Assembly (NCBI RefSeq): GCF_000282475.1
Contig: NZ_AKJF01000200.1
Coordinates: 1 to 64,000 of the forward strand
From: Pseudomonas sp. GM78
GTDB taxonomy: Bacteria; Pseudomonadota; Gammaproteobacteria; Pseudomonadales; Pseudomonadaceae
Reading direction: 5' to 3'
Length of the DNA stretch: 64,000 bases
The translations under genes were made by a program, and so were the position numbers. Positions 51,128 to 60,573 of this stretch are shown here, one piece after another; position 1 is the stretch's first letter; each line of letters begins with the position of its first letter. Below the pieces are notes generated by a model. That model searched no databases. It was given only the letters and a program-made list of their open reading frames with translations, and had not been told where the DNA came from.

Positions 51128-52357
51128 TTAGAACAACACACGGCTACGGATGGTGCCCTTGACGTGTTGCAGCTTCTGTTGTGCCAGGTCCGAGTATTCG
51201 GCGTCTACGTCGATCACCACGTAGCCGACTTTCTCGTTGGTCTGCAGGAACTGACCGGAAATGTTGATGCCGTTTTCGGCGAAGACCTTGTTGATCTCGC
51301 TCATCACACCCGGGATGTTCTCGTGGATGTGCAGCAGGCGGTGCTTGCCAGGGTGAGCCGGCAGTGCCACTTCCGGGAAGTTGACGGACGATACCGAAGT
51401 ACCGTTGTCGCTGTACTTGACCAGCTTTTCCGCTACTTCCAGGCCGATGTTGGCCTGCGCCTCAGCGGTGGAACCACCGATGTGCGGGGTCAGGATCACG
51501 TTGTCCAGACCACGCAGCGGGCTTTCGAACTCTTCGTCGTTGGAGCGTGGCTCCACCGGGAACACGTCGATGGCCGCGCCGATCAGGTGCTTGTCCTTGA
51601 TGGCATCCGCCAGGGCGTCCAGCTCGACCACGGTGCCGCGCGCGGCGTTGATCAGGATGCCGCCTTTCTTGATGGCGCGGATTTCCTTCTCGCCGATCAT
51701 CCACTGGGTGGCAGCGGTTTCCGGTACGTGCAGGGTCACGATGTCGGACATGCCCAGCAGCTCATGCAGGTTGCCGACCTGGGTGGCGTTGCCCAGTGGC
51801 AGCTTGGTCACGGTGTCATAGAAGTACACCTGCATCCCCAGGCCTTCGGCCAGGACCGACAGTTGAGTACCGATCGAGCCGTAGCCGACGATGCCCAGCT
51901 TCTTGCCGCGGATCTCGAAGGAGTTGGCCGCGCTCTTGATCCAGCCGCCACGGTGGCAGGAAGCGTTCTTCTCAGGGATACCACGCAGCAACAGGATCGC
52001 TTCGGCCAGCACCAGCTCGGCAACGGAGCGGGTGTTGGAGTACGGCGCGTTGAACACGGCGATACCGCGTTCACGGGCGGCACTCAGGTCGACCTGGTTG
52101 GTGCCGATGCAGAAACACCCTACAGCCACGAGCTTCTTCGCGTGATCGAAGATCTCTTCGGTCAGTTGAGTGCGCGAGCGAATGCCGATGAAGTGAGCAT
52201 CAGCGATCTTTTCCTTGAGCTGGGCTTCCGGCAGAGAACCTGTGAGGTACTCGATGCTGGTGTAGCCCGCCGCCTTGAGGACGTCGACAGCCGATTGGTG
52301 GACGCCTTCGAGAAGAAGGAACTTGATCTTGCTCTTATCGAGAGAAGTCTTGCTCAT
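51128..52357 (-). CDS. serA: D-3-phosphoglycerate dehydrogenase
   Basis: First enzyme of serine synthesis, 409 residues, NAD-dependent. Visible are the substrate-site segment VAVGCFCIGTNQVDL, the Rossmann motif VGYGSIGTQLSVLAEGLGM, the catalytic region ILTPHIGGSTAEAQ, and a C-terminal ACT domain (about 335-409) for serine feedback. The start at 52357 (MSKTSLDKSKI) is the conserved one; 15 upstream codons are not. It is divergent from the D-2-hydroxyglutarate dehydrogenase gene across about 200 bp, an arrangement I recall in other pseudomonads. Confidence 0.97.
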   Translation of the reverse strand: MSKTSLDKSKIKFLLLEGVHQSAVDVLKAAGYTSIEYLTGSLPEAQLKEKIADAHFIGIRSRTQLTEEIFDHAKKLVAVGCFCIGTNQVDLSAARERGIAVFNAPYSNTRSVAELVLAEAILLLRGIPEKNASCHRGGWIKSAANSFEIRGKKLGIVGYGSIGTQLSVLAEGLGMQVYFYDTVTKLPLGNATQVGNLHELLGMSDIVTLHVPETAATQWMIGEKEIRAIKKGGILINAARGTVVELDALADAIKDKHLIGAAIDVFPVEPRSNDEEFESPLRGLDNVILTPHIGGSTAEAQANIGLEVAEKLVKYSDNGTSVSSVNFPEVALPAHPGKHRLLHIHENIPGVMSEINKVFAENGINISGQFLQTNEKVGYVVIDVDAEYSDLAQQKLQHVKGTIRSRVLF

Positions 52358-52561
52358 CTGCGTAAACCTGTATCCCGGAGAAAATTGGCAGGAAATGGTC
52401 AACAGATGCTGACCCGGACGGCAAGAATGCCGTCACCGCAGAACAGCCTTTGGGCACTACCCTGCGGGGTCGGTATGCTAGCATATGCACCCCGCTAAAC
52501 ACTCATTCCTGCGACGTGAAGCGTTCTCAGGATGACCATGAATTGTTCGAGAGTTCTGTCG

Positions 52562-53956
52562 ATGACCAATCCTGCCCTGATTGATGAGCTGAAGACCCTG
52601 GTTGAGCCTGGCAAGGTGCTGACCGATGCCGACTCCCTGAATGCTTACGGTAAGGATTGGACCAAGCATTTCGCCCCGGCCCCGACCGCCATCGTGTTCC
52701 CCAAGACCACCGAGCAGGTCCAGGCCATTGTCCTGTGGGCCAATAAACACAAGGTGGCGCTGGTGCCTTCCGGCGGTCGCACTGGTCTCTCCGCCGCGGC
52801 TGTGGCGGCCAATGGCGAAGTAGTCGTGTCCTTCGACTACATGAACCAGATCCTCGACGTGAACCTGACCGACCGCACCGCCGTTTGCCAGCCGGGCGTG
52901 GTTACCGAGCATCTGCAGAACGTGGCCGAAGAAAAGGGCCTGTACTATCCGGTGGACTTCGCTTCGGCAGGTTCGAGCCAGATTGGCGGCAATATCGGCA
53001 CCAATGCCGGCGGTATCAAGGTGATTCGCTACGGAATGACCCGTAACTGGGTCGCCGGCATGAAAGTCGTCACCGGCAAGGGCGACGTGCTGGAGCTGAA
53101 TCGCGACCTGATCAAGAACGCCACCGGCTACGACATGCGTCAGCTGTTCATCGGCGCCGAAGGCACCCTCGGTTTCGTGGTCGAAGCAACCATGCGCCTG
53201 GATCGCGCGCCGAAAAACCTCACTGCGATGGTTCTGGGTACCACCGATTTCGACTCGATCATGCCGGTGCTGCATGCCTTCCAAAGCAAGCTCGACCTGA
53301 CCGCCTTCGAGTTCTTCTCCGACAAAGCCCTGGCCAAGGTCATGGGTCGCGGAGACGTGCCGGCGCCATTCGAAACCGATTGCCCGTTCTACGCATTGCT
53401 GGAATTTGAAGCGACCACCGAAGAGGTGGCCAACCACGCGCTGGAAACCTTCGAGCATTGTGTCGAGCAGGGCTGGGTACTGGACGGCGTGATGAGCCAG
53501 AGCGAAACCCAGTTGCAGAACCTGTGGAAGCTGCGCGAGTACATTTCCGAAACCATTTCCCACTGGACGCCGTACAAGAACGACATTTCGGTGACCGTGT
53601 CGAAAGTCCCGGCGTTCCTCAAGGAAATCGACGCGATCGTCGGCGAACATTACCCGGACTTCGAAATCGTCTGGTTTGGCCACATCGGCGACGGCAACCT
53701 GCACTTGAACATCCTCAAGCCGGATAACCTGAGCAAGGACGAGTTCTTCGCCAAGTGCGCCACCGTCAACAAGTGGGTGTTCGAAACCGTCGAGAAGTAC
53801 AACGGCTCGATTTCCGCGGAACACGGCGTGGGCATGACCAAGCGTGATTACCTGACCTACAGCCGTTCCCCGGTTGAGATCGAGTACATGAAAGCGGTCA
53901 AGGCGGTGTTCGACCCGAACGGGATCATGAACCCGGGCAAGATTTTCGCTGTTTGA
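52562..53956 (+). CDS. D-2-hydroxyglutarate dehydrogenase (FAD-linked)
   Basis: The 464-residue flavoprotein has an N-terminal FAD-binding PCMH domain (PSGGRTGLSAAAVA, then GGNIGTNAGGIKVIRYG) and a C-terminal FAD-oxidase domain with WFGHIGDGNLHLNI and AEHGVGMTKRDYL. It oxidises D-2-hydroxyglutarate to 2-oxoglutarate. Work in pseudomonads showed that SerA makes D-2-hydroxyglutarate while regenerating NAD and that this enzyme recycles it, which fits the divergent pairing. The start at 52562 (MTNPALIDEL) is preferred to ATG 52532 by conservation and by GAGAG upstream. Confidence 0.92.
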   Translation: MTNPALIDELKTLVEPGKVLTDADSLNAYGKDWTKHFAPAPTAIVFPKTTEQVQAIVLWANKHKVALVPSGGRTGLSAAAVAANGEVVVSFDYMNQILDVNLTDRTAVCQPGVVTEHLQNVAEEKGLYYPVDFASAGSSQIGGNIGTNAGGIKVIRYGMTRNWVAGMKVVTGKGDVLELNRDLIKNATGYDMRQLFIGAEGTLGFVVEATMRLDRAPKNLTAMVLGTTDFDSIMPVLHAFQSKLDLTAFEFFSDKALAKVMGRGDVPAPFETDCPFYALLEFEATTEEVANHALETFEHCVEQGWVLDGVMSQSETQLQNLWKLREYISETISHWTPYKNDISVTVSKVPAFLKEIDAIVGEHYPDFEIVWFGHIGDGNLHLNILKPDNLSKDEFFAKCATVNKWVFETVEKYNGSISAEHGVGMTKRDYLTYSRSPVEIEYMKAVKAVFDPNGIMNPGKIFAV

Positions 53957-53993
53957 CCTTCGAATTCAAGCGCTACGAACCAGGAGTCGGTCC

Positions 53994-54659
53994 ATGAGCT
54001 ATCAGCACCAGTATGTCGACGGTACGCGTATTCACTTCCCGTTGGGGAAAGTGGTGTGCATCGGCCGTAACTACGCCGAACACGCCAAGGAACTGGACAA
54101 CCCGGTGCCGACCGAGCCGTTGCTATTCATCAAGCCGGGCAGTTGTGTGGTGCCGCTGGAAGGCGGTTTCAGCATTCCGACCGAGCGTGGCTCGGTGCAT
54201 TACGAAGCGGAAATCGCAGTATTGATTGGCAAGCCTTTGTCGACCAAACCCAGCGTTGAAGAAGTGCTCGACGCCATCTCCGGCTTCGCCCCGGCCCTGG
54301 ACCTGACCCTGCGCGACAAGCAGGCCGAGCTGAAATCCAAGGGCCTGCCCTGGGAAATCGCCAAGTCCTTCGACGGCGCGGCGGTGATTGCACCGTTCGT
54401 CTCCGGCAGCACCTTCGCCGACCTGACCGACATCGGCATTCGCCTGACCATCAACGGTGAAGTGCGCCAGGATGGCAACAGCAGCGCGATGCTCAACCCG
54501 ATCGTGCCGATGATCCAGCACATGGCCGGTTGCTTTTCGCTGCAGGCCGGTGACGTGATCCTGACCGGCACGCCGGTGGGCGTCGGCCCGCTGAACGTCG
54601 GCGACGAGATCGTCCTGGAACTGCCGGGCGCCAGCAGCTTCAGCAGCAGCGTTCGCTAG
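53994..54659 (+). CDS. Fumarylacetoacetate hydrolase family protein
   Basis: The 221-residue FAH-fold enzyme has VVCIGRNYAEHAKEL at the N-terminus, metal-site residues in HYEAEIAVLIGKPL, and ILTGTPVGVGPLNVGDEI near the end. Bacterial members of this size are often acylpyruvase, oxaloacetate decarboxylase or oxaloacetate tautomerase. The specific reaction cannot be read. It lies 37 bp after the hydroxyglutarate dehydrogenase with GAGTCGGTCC as ribosome site, so the two probably form an operon handling C4-C5 keto acids. Confidence 0.88.
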   Translation: MSYQHQYVDGTRIHFPLGKVVCIGRNYAEHAKELDNPVPTEPLLFIKPGSCVVPLEGGFSIPTERGSVHYEAEIAVLIGKPLSTKPSVEEVLDAISGFAPALDLTLRDKQAELKSKGLPWEIAKSFDGAAVIAPFVSGSTFADLTDIGIRLTINGEVRQDGNSSAMLNPIVPMIQHMAGCFSLQAGDVILTGTPVGVGPLNVGDEIVLELPGASSFSSSVR

Positions 54660-54675
54660 ATCGAACACTGCTGAA

Positions 54676-54771
54676 CCCTGTGGGAGCTGGCTTGCCAGCG
54701 ATGAGGCCATCACCTTCAACACTTCTGTTGGCTGATGCACCGCTATCGCTGGCAAGCCAGCTCCCACAGGG
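54676..54771. repeat. REPIN (GCTGGCTTGCCAGC type)
   Basis: Inverted CCCTGTGGGAGCTGGCTTGC units flank about 40 bp after the FAH gene. The CTGG/CCAG stem variant is matched on both arms and is unique in the window. Confidence 0.88.
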
Positions 54772-54911
54772 GGCAGGGTGTCTATGCAGAGCTATCCCGC
54801 CATTTCCCGTTTTTTTCACAAAATGTCTGGATAATTCCACGGCATTCGGCGTCTGCGCCGGGCTCAATTGTGCTATTACCCCAAGCCTGAATTTCTGGAA
54901 CGCATGCCCTG

Positions 54912-55838
54912 ATGGCCACTCAACCGCTTTCGTCGCTTAAACCTGCCCGTCGCTCGCGATTTGCCCTGCGTTGGTATTCCTGGCTGTTGCTGCTGGTTGC
55001 CGCCGCCTACGGCCTGGCGTTTGCCATGCATTGGGATGACCGCGGTGTGCTCTGGGTGCAGGAGCGTTTTGAAAGCCCCGCCGAGCGTCAAGACAGCGTC
55101 TGGCTGCCGGACTACCGCGCGGTGATCGACGCCAAGCCGCTGCCCGGCATGGAAAAGGACGAAGCGTCGGACGTCACCTACGACGCCCAGACCAAAACCC
55201 TGTTTTCGGTGATGGGCAAGCACCCGTTCCTGGCCGAGTTGTCGCTGCAGGGCGACGTGCTGCGCAAAATGCCGCTGGTAGGCTGGAGCAACCCTGAAGG
55301 GGTGACGGCGCTGGGCGACGGTATGCTGGCGATTGTCGATGAACGTGACCACCAGATCACCCTCGTCAAGGTCGATGCCGATACCCGCGAGCTGAACATC
55401 GCTGACTTTCCGAAGTACGACCTCGGCCCTTCGAAAGACCAGAACAAGGCTTTCGAGGCCGTCGTCTGGGATGCGCGCAATCAGCAATTGCTGCTGGGCG
55501 AAGAGCGTCCCCCCGCGCTGTTCACCTGGAAAGGGGACGGCAAGACACTCACCGGTGACAAGCAAAAGCTTGCCAGTGATGAACTGGACATCCGCAACCT
55601 TTCTGCCCTGGCCATCGATCGACGGACCGGTCACACCCTGGTGTTGTCCGCAGACTCCCACCTGTTGCTGGAGCTGGACGAGAAAGGCGAGCAGGTCAGC
55701 TTCATGACCTTGCTGGGTGGTTTCAACGGTTTGAAAAAGACCATCCCGCGGGCCGAAGGCGTGACCATGGACGAGGCCGGCACGCTGTACATCGTGAGTG
55801 AGCCAAACCTGTTTTACCGTTTCGAAAAACAGAAATAA
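54912..55838 (+). CDS. SdiA-regulated domain protein (YjiK-like beta-propeller), copy 1
   Basis: The 308-residue protein has a basic N-terminus and one membrane segment (about 22-40). The periplasmic part carries the SdiA-regulated repeat pattern: EASDVTYDAQTKTLFSVMGK, LSLQGDVLRKMPLVGWSNPE, AEGVTMDEAGTLYIVSEPNL. The repeats suggest a beta-propeller. Its role is unknown; the E. coli homologue YjiK was named only from SdiA overexpression data. It is followed 118 bp later by a paralogue with the same architecture. Confidence 0.83.
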   Translation: MATQPLSSLKPARRSRFALRWYSWLLLLVAAAYGLAFAMHWDDRGVLWVQERFESPAERQDSVWLPDYRAVIDAKPLPGMEKDEASDVTYDAQTKTLFSVMGKHPFLAELSLQGDVLRKMPLVGWSNPEGVTALGDGMLAIVDERDHQITLVKVDADTRELNIADFPKYDLGPSKDQNKAFEAVVWDARNQQLLLGEERPPALFTWKGDGKTLTGDKQKLASDELDIRNLSALAIDRRTGHTLVLSADSHLLLELDEKGEQVSFMTLLGGFNGLKKTIPRAEGVTMDEAGTLYIVSEPNLFYRFEKQK

Positions 55839-55956
55839 TCGCCTTCCCGTGTAGGCTTTCTTGCCTTTGGTTGTAGGATCAGGCCAATGGCCATTAAGCT
55901 TCAATTCAGGCAGGCGTGATATTTCATCCGCCTGCCCTGAATCCGAGCCCGCCTGA

Positions 55957-56874
55957 ATGCGTCGATTAGCCCGCCCCAAACCTCTGCTTTTGCTCCTGTC
56001 GGTGATTGCCCTGAGCGTATTGATCGCGTTCGGGCAGCACCTGCGCCTGTTCGAGCGCGCCTGGTTCAACCTGCACACGCTCTGGCAGCCGATGAGCACC
56101 CAGTCCATCGGCCTGGACCAGTATCGGGTGGTGCTGGAGGGGCAAGTCATCGAAGGGCTGGACGACGATGTTTCAGCCTTGACCTACGACCCGGTGCGCA
56201 AAAGCCTGTTCACGGTTACCAATAAAAACTCCGAATTGATCGAGCTGTCCCTCGACGGCAGGATCCTGCGCCGCATCGCGTTGGTCGGTTTTGGTGATCC
56301 GGAAGCCGTTGAGTTCATCAGCGCCGACACCTACGTGATCACGGACGAGCGCCAGCAGCGCCTGATCAAGATTCATCTGGAGCATGACACCACCTTCCTC
56401 GACGCCGCAGACGCGGAACAGATGACCCTCGGTGTGCACATGAGCGGTAACAAGGGCTTCGAAGGCCTGGCTTACGATTCGGTGGGCAAGCGCTTGTTTG
56501 TCGCCAAGGAACGCGACCCGATGCTGATCTACGAAGTGCACGGGTTTCCGCATTTCAATCCGGAAAAGTCCTACGCGGTACATGTGGTCAACAATCCCAA
56601 GCGCGACGCCGGGATGTTTGTGCGGGACCTGTCGAGCCTGCAGTACGACGAGCGCAGCGGGCACTTGCTGGCGCTGTCCGACGAGTCGCGGCTGATACTG
56701 GAGCTGGATGTGGACGGGCGACCGTTGAGCACCATGTCACTGAACAAGGGCCGGCAGGGCCTGCAAAAGACCGTACCGCAAGCGGAAGGGATCGCCATGG
56801 ACGACGACGGTACGATGTACCTGGTGAGTGAGCCGAACCTGTTTTACGTCTTCAAAAAACCTTCACCGAACTAA
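55957..56874 (+). CDS. SdiA-regulated domain protein (YjiK-like beta-propeller), copy 2
   Basis: The 305-residue paralogue of the preceding gene has one membrane segment (about 10-28) and then the same repeat pattern: DDDVSALTYDPVRKSLFTV, LSLDGRILRRIALVGFGDPE, AEGIAMDDDGTMYLVSEPNL. The two proteins share motifs but differ elsewhere, so the duplication is old. Both end with an FY(R/V)FxK-type tail. A propeller with signalling or ligand-binding use is likely. It ends 17 bp before a REPIN. Confidence 0.83.
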   Translation: MRRLARPKPLLLLLSVIALSVLIAFGQHLRLFERAWFNLHTLWQPMSTQSIGLDQYRVVLEGQVIEGLDDDVSALTYDPVRKSLFTVTNKNSELIELSLDGRILRRIALVGFGDPEAVEFISADTYVITDERQQRLIKIHLEHDTTFLDAADAEQMTLGVHMSGNKGFEGLAYDSVGKRLFVAKERDPMLIYEVHGFPHFNPEKSYAVHVVNNPKRDAGMFVRDLSSLQYDERSGHLLALSDESRLILELDVDGRPLSTMSLNKGRQGLQKTVPQAEGIAMDDDGTMYLVSEPNLFYVFKKPSPN

Positions 56875-56891
56875 CAAGCACCGCAAAAAAA

Positions 56892-56983
56892 CTGTGGGAG
56901 CGAGCCTGCTCGCGATGGGGCCATGACATTCAACATCTCTGTTGGCTGTTAGGCCGCCATCGCGAGCAGGCTCGCTCCCACAG
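56892..56983. repeat. REPIN (GCGAGCAGGCTCGC type)
   Basis: Inverted CTGTGGGAGCGAGCCTGCTC units flank about 40 bp between the convergent SdiA-regulated gene and rpiA. Its right end runs into short tandem duplications. Confidence 0.88.
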
Positions 56984-57032
56984 GTTTTCGCTCCCACAGG
57001 TTTTGCGTTGTCTTACTTTTGCGTTGTCTTAC
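56973..57032. repeat. Two consecutive 16-bp tandem duplications at the rpiA stop
   Basis: CGCTCCCACAGGTTTT occurs at 56973-56988 and again at 56989-57004. TTTTGCGTTGTCTTAC occurs at 57001-57016 and again at 57017-57032. The second copy of the latter contains the rpiA stop codon (minus strand), so the duplications leave the reading frame intact. Confidence 0.9.
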
Positions 57033-57703
57033 TGGGCGCGCAGGGTCTTCACACCTTCGCTGGTCCCCAGCAACAGCAGATCCGCCGGACGCGCCGCGAA
57101 CAAGCCGTTGGTGACCACGCCGACGATCGCATTGATCTGCGACTCCAGTTCAACCGGGTTGGTGATCTGCAGGTTGAACACGTCGAGGATGATGTTGCCG
57201 TTGTCGGTCAGCACGCCTTCGCGGTAGACCGGGTCGCCGCCGAGTTTCACCAGCTGGCGGGCAACATGGCTGCGGGCCATCGGGATCACTTCAACGGGCA
57301 ACGGGAATGCGCCAAGGACGGGCACAAGCTTGCTGGCGTCGGCGATACAGATGAAGGTCTTGGCCACGGCCGCGACGATTTTCTCGCGGGTCAGGGCCGC
57401 GCCGCCGCCCTTGATCAGGTTCAGGTGCTCGTCGCTCTCGTCGGCGCCGTCGACGTAGAACTCCAGGTCGCTGACGGTATTGAGCTCATAGACCGGGATC
57501 CCGTGGCCCTTGAGGCGTGCGGCGGTGGCTTCGGAGCTGGCGACTGCGCCATCGAATGCGCCCTTGTGCAGGGCCAGGGCGTCGATGAAGCAGTTGGCGG
57601 TGGAACCGGTGCCGACCCCAACGATGCTCTTGTCGTCGAGTTTCGGGAGGATGAAGTCGACGGCGGCCTGGGCCACTGCCTGTTTGAGTTGATCCTGGGT
57701 CAT
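57029..57703 (-). CDS. rpiA: Ribose-5-phosphate isomerase A
   Basis: The 224-residue enzyme interconverts ribose 5-phosphate and ribulose 5-phosphate in the pentose phosphate pathway. Visible motifs are [15 protein letters not shown] near the N-terminus (phosphate loop), [24 protein letters not shown] (catalytic aspartate, glutamate and lysine) and [15 protein letters not shown] at the C-terminus. The start at 57703 (MTQDQLKQ) is the conserved one. It is divergent from ilvA across 148 bp. Confidence 0.96.
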   Translation of the reverse strand: MTQDQLKQAVAQAAVDFILPKLDDKSIVGVGTGSTANCFIDALALHKGAFDGAVASSEATAARLKGHGIPVYELNTVSDLEFYVDGADESDEHLNLIKGGGAALTREKIVAAVAKTFICIADASKLVPVLGAFPLPVEVIPMARSHVARQLVKLGGDPVYREGVLTDNGNIILDVFNLQITNPVELESQINAIVGVVTNGLFAARPADLLLLGTSEGVKTLRAQ

Positions 57704-57851
57704 GCGGGCTCCGGAAGCGGGCAAGGTAAGAATGCAAAGGCAGGCATTATAGCTCCATGCCGGGCCAAAACCTCTTGATTCGTGTGGTCGTGCGGCCAAA
57801 AGCCGGGTTAGACTCCTTGATCCTGCCCAACCCGCTCAGTGATGCTTTCCG

Positions 57852-59366
57852 ATGCTTGAACAGTACGTCAAAAAGATCCTCACCTCGCGCGTTTATGACG
57901 TTGCCGTAGAAACCCCATTGCAGACTGCCCGCCAGCTCTCCGAGCGGCTGGGCAACGAGATTTTGCTCAAGCGTGAAGACTTGCAGCCGGTGTACTCGTT
58001 CAAGATTCGTGGCGCCTACAACAAGCTGACGCAACTGAGCGCCGAAGAACGCGCTCGTGGTGTGGTCACCGCTTCCGCGGGCAATCATGCGCAAGGCCTG
58101 GCCCTGGCGGCCAAGGTCCTGGGCGTGAAAGCCACCATCGTCATGCCCAAGACCACTCCCGAGATCAAGGTCGAAGGCGTGCGTTCGCGCGGTGGCAAAG
58201 TGGTGCTGCACGGCGATTCGTTTCCGGAGGCCCTGGCCTACTCGTTGAAACTGGTCGACGAAAAAGGCTACGTCTACATTCACCCCTATGACGATCCCCA
58301 CACCATTGCCGGGCAGGGCACGGTGGCCATGGAGATTTTGCGCCAGCACCCGGCGCCCCTGGATGCGATCTTCGTTCCAGTCGGCGGCGGCGGCCTGATC
58401 GCCGGTATCGCGGCGTACGTGAAGTACTTGCGTCCGGACATCAAGGTCATCGGTGTCGAGCCGGACGATTCCAATTGCCTGCAAGCCGCCATGGCGGCGG
58501 GTGAGCGTGTGGTGTTGCCCACCGTGGGCATCTTTGCCGATGGCGTCGCGGTGGCCCAGATCGGCCAACACACCTTTGATATCTGCAAAGACTACGTCGA
58601 CGAAGTCATCACAGTCAGCACCGACGAAATCTGTGCGGCAATCAAGGACATCTACGACGATACCCGTTCGATCACCGAACCTGCCGGCGCCCTGGGCGTG
58701 GCCGGGATCAAGAAGTACGTCGAGTCCCGCGGCGTCACCGGTCAGACCTTCGTGGCCATCGACTCCGGGGCCAACGTCAATTTCGACCGTCTGCGCCATG
58801 TCGCCGAGCGCGCCGAACTGGGCGAAGGCCGTGAAGCCATCATCGCCGTGACCATCCCTGAACAGCCGGGGAGCTTCAAGGCGTTCTGCGAAGCCATCGG
58901 CAAGCGCCAGATCACCGAATTCAACTACCGCTACAACACGGGCAGCGAAGCGCACATCTTTGTCGGGGTGCAGACTCATCCGGAAACCGACCCTCGCCGC
59001 GCGCTGATCGCCAGCCTGAGCGAGCAGGGCTTTCCGGTTGTCGACCTGACCGACAACGAACTGGCCAAGTTGCACATCCGTCACATGGTCGGCGGGCGCG
59101 CGGCGCATGTGGTCGATGAAGTGATCCTGCGCTTCGAGTTTCCGGAGCGTCCGGGGGCACTGTTCAATTTCCTTAATAAGCTCGGCGGGCGCTGGAACAT
59201 CTCGATGTTCCACTATCGCAACCACGGTGCGGCCGATGGTCGTGTGGTCGCGGGCCTGCAAGTCCCCCACGAGGAGCGGCACCTGGTGCCAGCAGCGCTG
59301 GAAGAAATCGGCTACCCGTACTGGGACGAAAGCGACAACCCGGCCTATCAGCTGTTTCTTGGCTGA
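57852..59366 (+). CDS. ilvA: Threonine dehydratase, biosynthetic
   Basis: PLP enzyme of 504 residues that deaminates threonine to 2-oxobutyrate for isoleucine synthesis. K51 in YSFKIRGAYN binds PLP, SAGNHAQG holds the substrate carboxylate, and VGGGGLIAG binds the PLP phosphate. Two ACT-like regulatory domains (about 325-504) end the protein, as in isoleucine-inhibited biosynthetic forms. It is divergent from rpiA and followed closely by a small membrane protein. Confidence 0.96.
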   Translation: MLEQYVKKILTSRVYDVAVETPLQTARQLSERLGNEILLKREDLQPVYSFKIRGAYNKLTQLSAEERARGVVTASAGNHAQGLALAAKVLGVKATIVMPKTTPEIKVEGVRSRGGKVVLHGDSFPEALAYSLKLVDEKGYVYIHPYDDPHTIAGQGTVAMEILRQHPAPLDAIFVPVGGGGLIAGIAAYVKYLRPDIKVIGVEPDDSNCLQAAMAAGERVVLPTVGIFADGVAVAQIGQHTFDICKDYVDEVITVSTDEICAAIKDIYDDTRSITEPAGALGVAGIKKYVESRGVTGQTFVAIDSGANVNFDRLRHVAERAELGEGREAIIAVTIPEQPGSFKAFCEAIGKRQITEFNYRYNTGSEAHIFVGVQTHPETDPRRALIASLSEQGFPVVDLTDNELAKLHIRHMVGGRAAHVVDEVILRFEFPERPGALFNFLNKLGGRWNISMFHYRNHGAADGRVVAGLQVPHEERHLVPAALEEIGYPYWDESDNPAYQLFLG

Positions 59367-59405
59367 GCGGCTACGCTGAGGGGCAACGCATAAGGAGATC
59401 GAACC

Positions 59406-59831
59406 ATGGAAACCTTAACTGCCCTCAAGACGGCGCACATGGTGGCGACGGTGGTCGTGCTGCTTTGCGCGCTGGGCCTGGGGATCTGGGTCTGGCGCAC
59501 CAAGCGAAATGGCGACGCGACGGCGGCGAGCCGCACCTTGCAAAGTCCGCGTGTATTCATCTGGTTGTTGATGGGGCTGGCGTTGCTGAGCATGCCATTC
59601 ACCGGTTGGTGGATGGTGCATCTGGTGGGCTGGCCGCTGGGGAAAACCTGGTTGCTGGCCTCGAGCGTGCTCTACACCGTGGCGGCACTGGCGTGGTTCT
59701 GGTTGCTGGTGCGGCTGAACAAGGTGCGCAAGACGCCGGGTGGGGTGGGTAAATTTACCTTTGCCTTGGCGTTGTTCAGTTTTGTCTGCTTTGTGGCTAT
59801 CGCGGGGTTGATGGGCGCCAAACCGGTTTAA
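59406..59831 (+). CDS. DUF2269-type integral membrane protein
   Basis: The 141-residue inner-membrane protein has four hydrophobic segments (about 8-29, 49-67, 77-102 and 116-136). The order and the LLSMPFTGWWMVHLVGWPL loop resemble DUF2269. Its function is unknown. It starts 39 bp after ilvA with AAGGAGATCGAACC as a strong ribosome site, so it may be co-transcribed with ilvA. It is followed by an inverted repeat. Confidence 0.78.
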   Translation: METLTALKTAHMVATVVVLLCALGLGIWVWRTKRNGDATAASRTLQSPRVFIWLLMGLALLSMPFTGWWMVHLVGWPLGKTWLLASSVLYTVAALAWFWLLVRLNKVRKTPGGVGKFTFALALFSFVCFVAIAGLMGAKPV

Positions 59832-59835
59832 TCCG

Positions 59836-59911
59836 AAAAGATCGCAGCCTTCGGCAGCTCCTACAGGGTTATGCGTACACCTGTAGGAGCTGCCGAAGGC
59901 TGCGATCTTTT
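59836..59911. repeat. Inverted repeat pair (AAAAGATCGCAGCCT type)
   Basis: Arms at 59836-59867 and 59880-59911 are exact complements beginning AAAAGATCGCAGCCTTCGGC. The T-rich ends on each strand could also let it act as a two-way terminator for the DUF2269 and HAD genes. Confidence 0.88.
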
Positions 59912-59916
59912 GATCT

Positions 59917-60573
59917 TCAGTCGCGCAACGAAATCACCGGCCAGCCACGCTTCTCGGCCTCTGCGCGCAGATTCGGATCCGGATCGACCGCCACCGGATT
60001 CACCACCTGCTCCAGCAGCGGCAAATCATTCATCGAATCACTATAGAAGTAGCTGTCCTCCAGGTTGTGCCCGGTCTCTTCCAGCCAGCGATTGAGCCTT
60101 GTCACCTTGCCCTCACGGAAGCACGGTACGTCGGTGCTGCGCCCGGTATAGCGGCCATCGAGCATTTCGCATTCGGTGGCGATCAGGGTCTCGACACCCA
60201 GGCGCTCGGCGATAGGGCCTGTGACAAAGCGGTTGGTCGCAGTGATGATCACCAGTTTGTCGCCAGCATCGCGGTGTTTGGCCAGCAGTTCGATAGCCTT
60301 GGGCAGCATGATCGGTTCGATGCAGTCGCGCATATAGTCGTTGTGCCACTGATCCAGCGTGACCATTTCGGTACGGCCCAGCACTTCCAGGCAGAAGTTC
60401 AGGTAGGCGGCATTATCCAGCTTGCCTGCCAGGTAATCCTGGTAGAACTCGTCGTTGCGTGCCTTGTAGGCAACGGCGTCGAGGAAGCCGCGCTCACAAA
60501 GGTAGTCACCCCAGGCATGGTCACTGTCGCCGCCCAGAAGCGTGTTGTCCAAGTCGAATAAAGCCAGCCGCAT
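59917..60573 (-). CDS. HAD-IB family phosphatase (SerB-like)
   Basis: The 218-residue protein begins [21 protein letters not shown], with nucleophile D7 and acid/base D9. Later motifs are VIITATNRF (motif II) and NDLPLLEQV (motif IV). The IB subclass cap resembles phosphoserine-type phosphatases, and similar Pseudomonas proteins are annotated as histidinol-phosphatase or phosphoserine-phosphatase candidates. The substrate is not certain. The ATG at 60573 is used because motif I must be N-terminal. It is divergent from rppH. Confidence 0.88.
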   Translation of the reverse strand: MRLALFDLDNTLLGGDSDHAWGDYLCERGFLDAVAYKARNDEFYQDYLAGKLDNAAYLNFCLEVLGRTEMVTLDQWHNDYMRDCIEPIMLPKAIELLAKHRDAGDKLVIITATNRFVTGPIAERLGVETLIATECEMLDGRYTGRSTDVPCFREGKVTRLNRWLEETGHNLEDSYFYSDSMNDLPLLEQVVNPVAVDPDPNLRAEAEKRGWPVISLRD

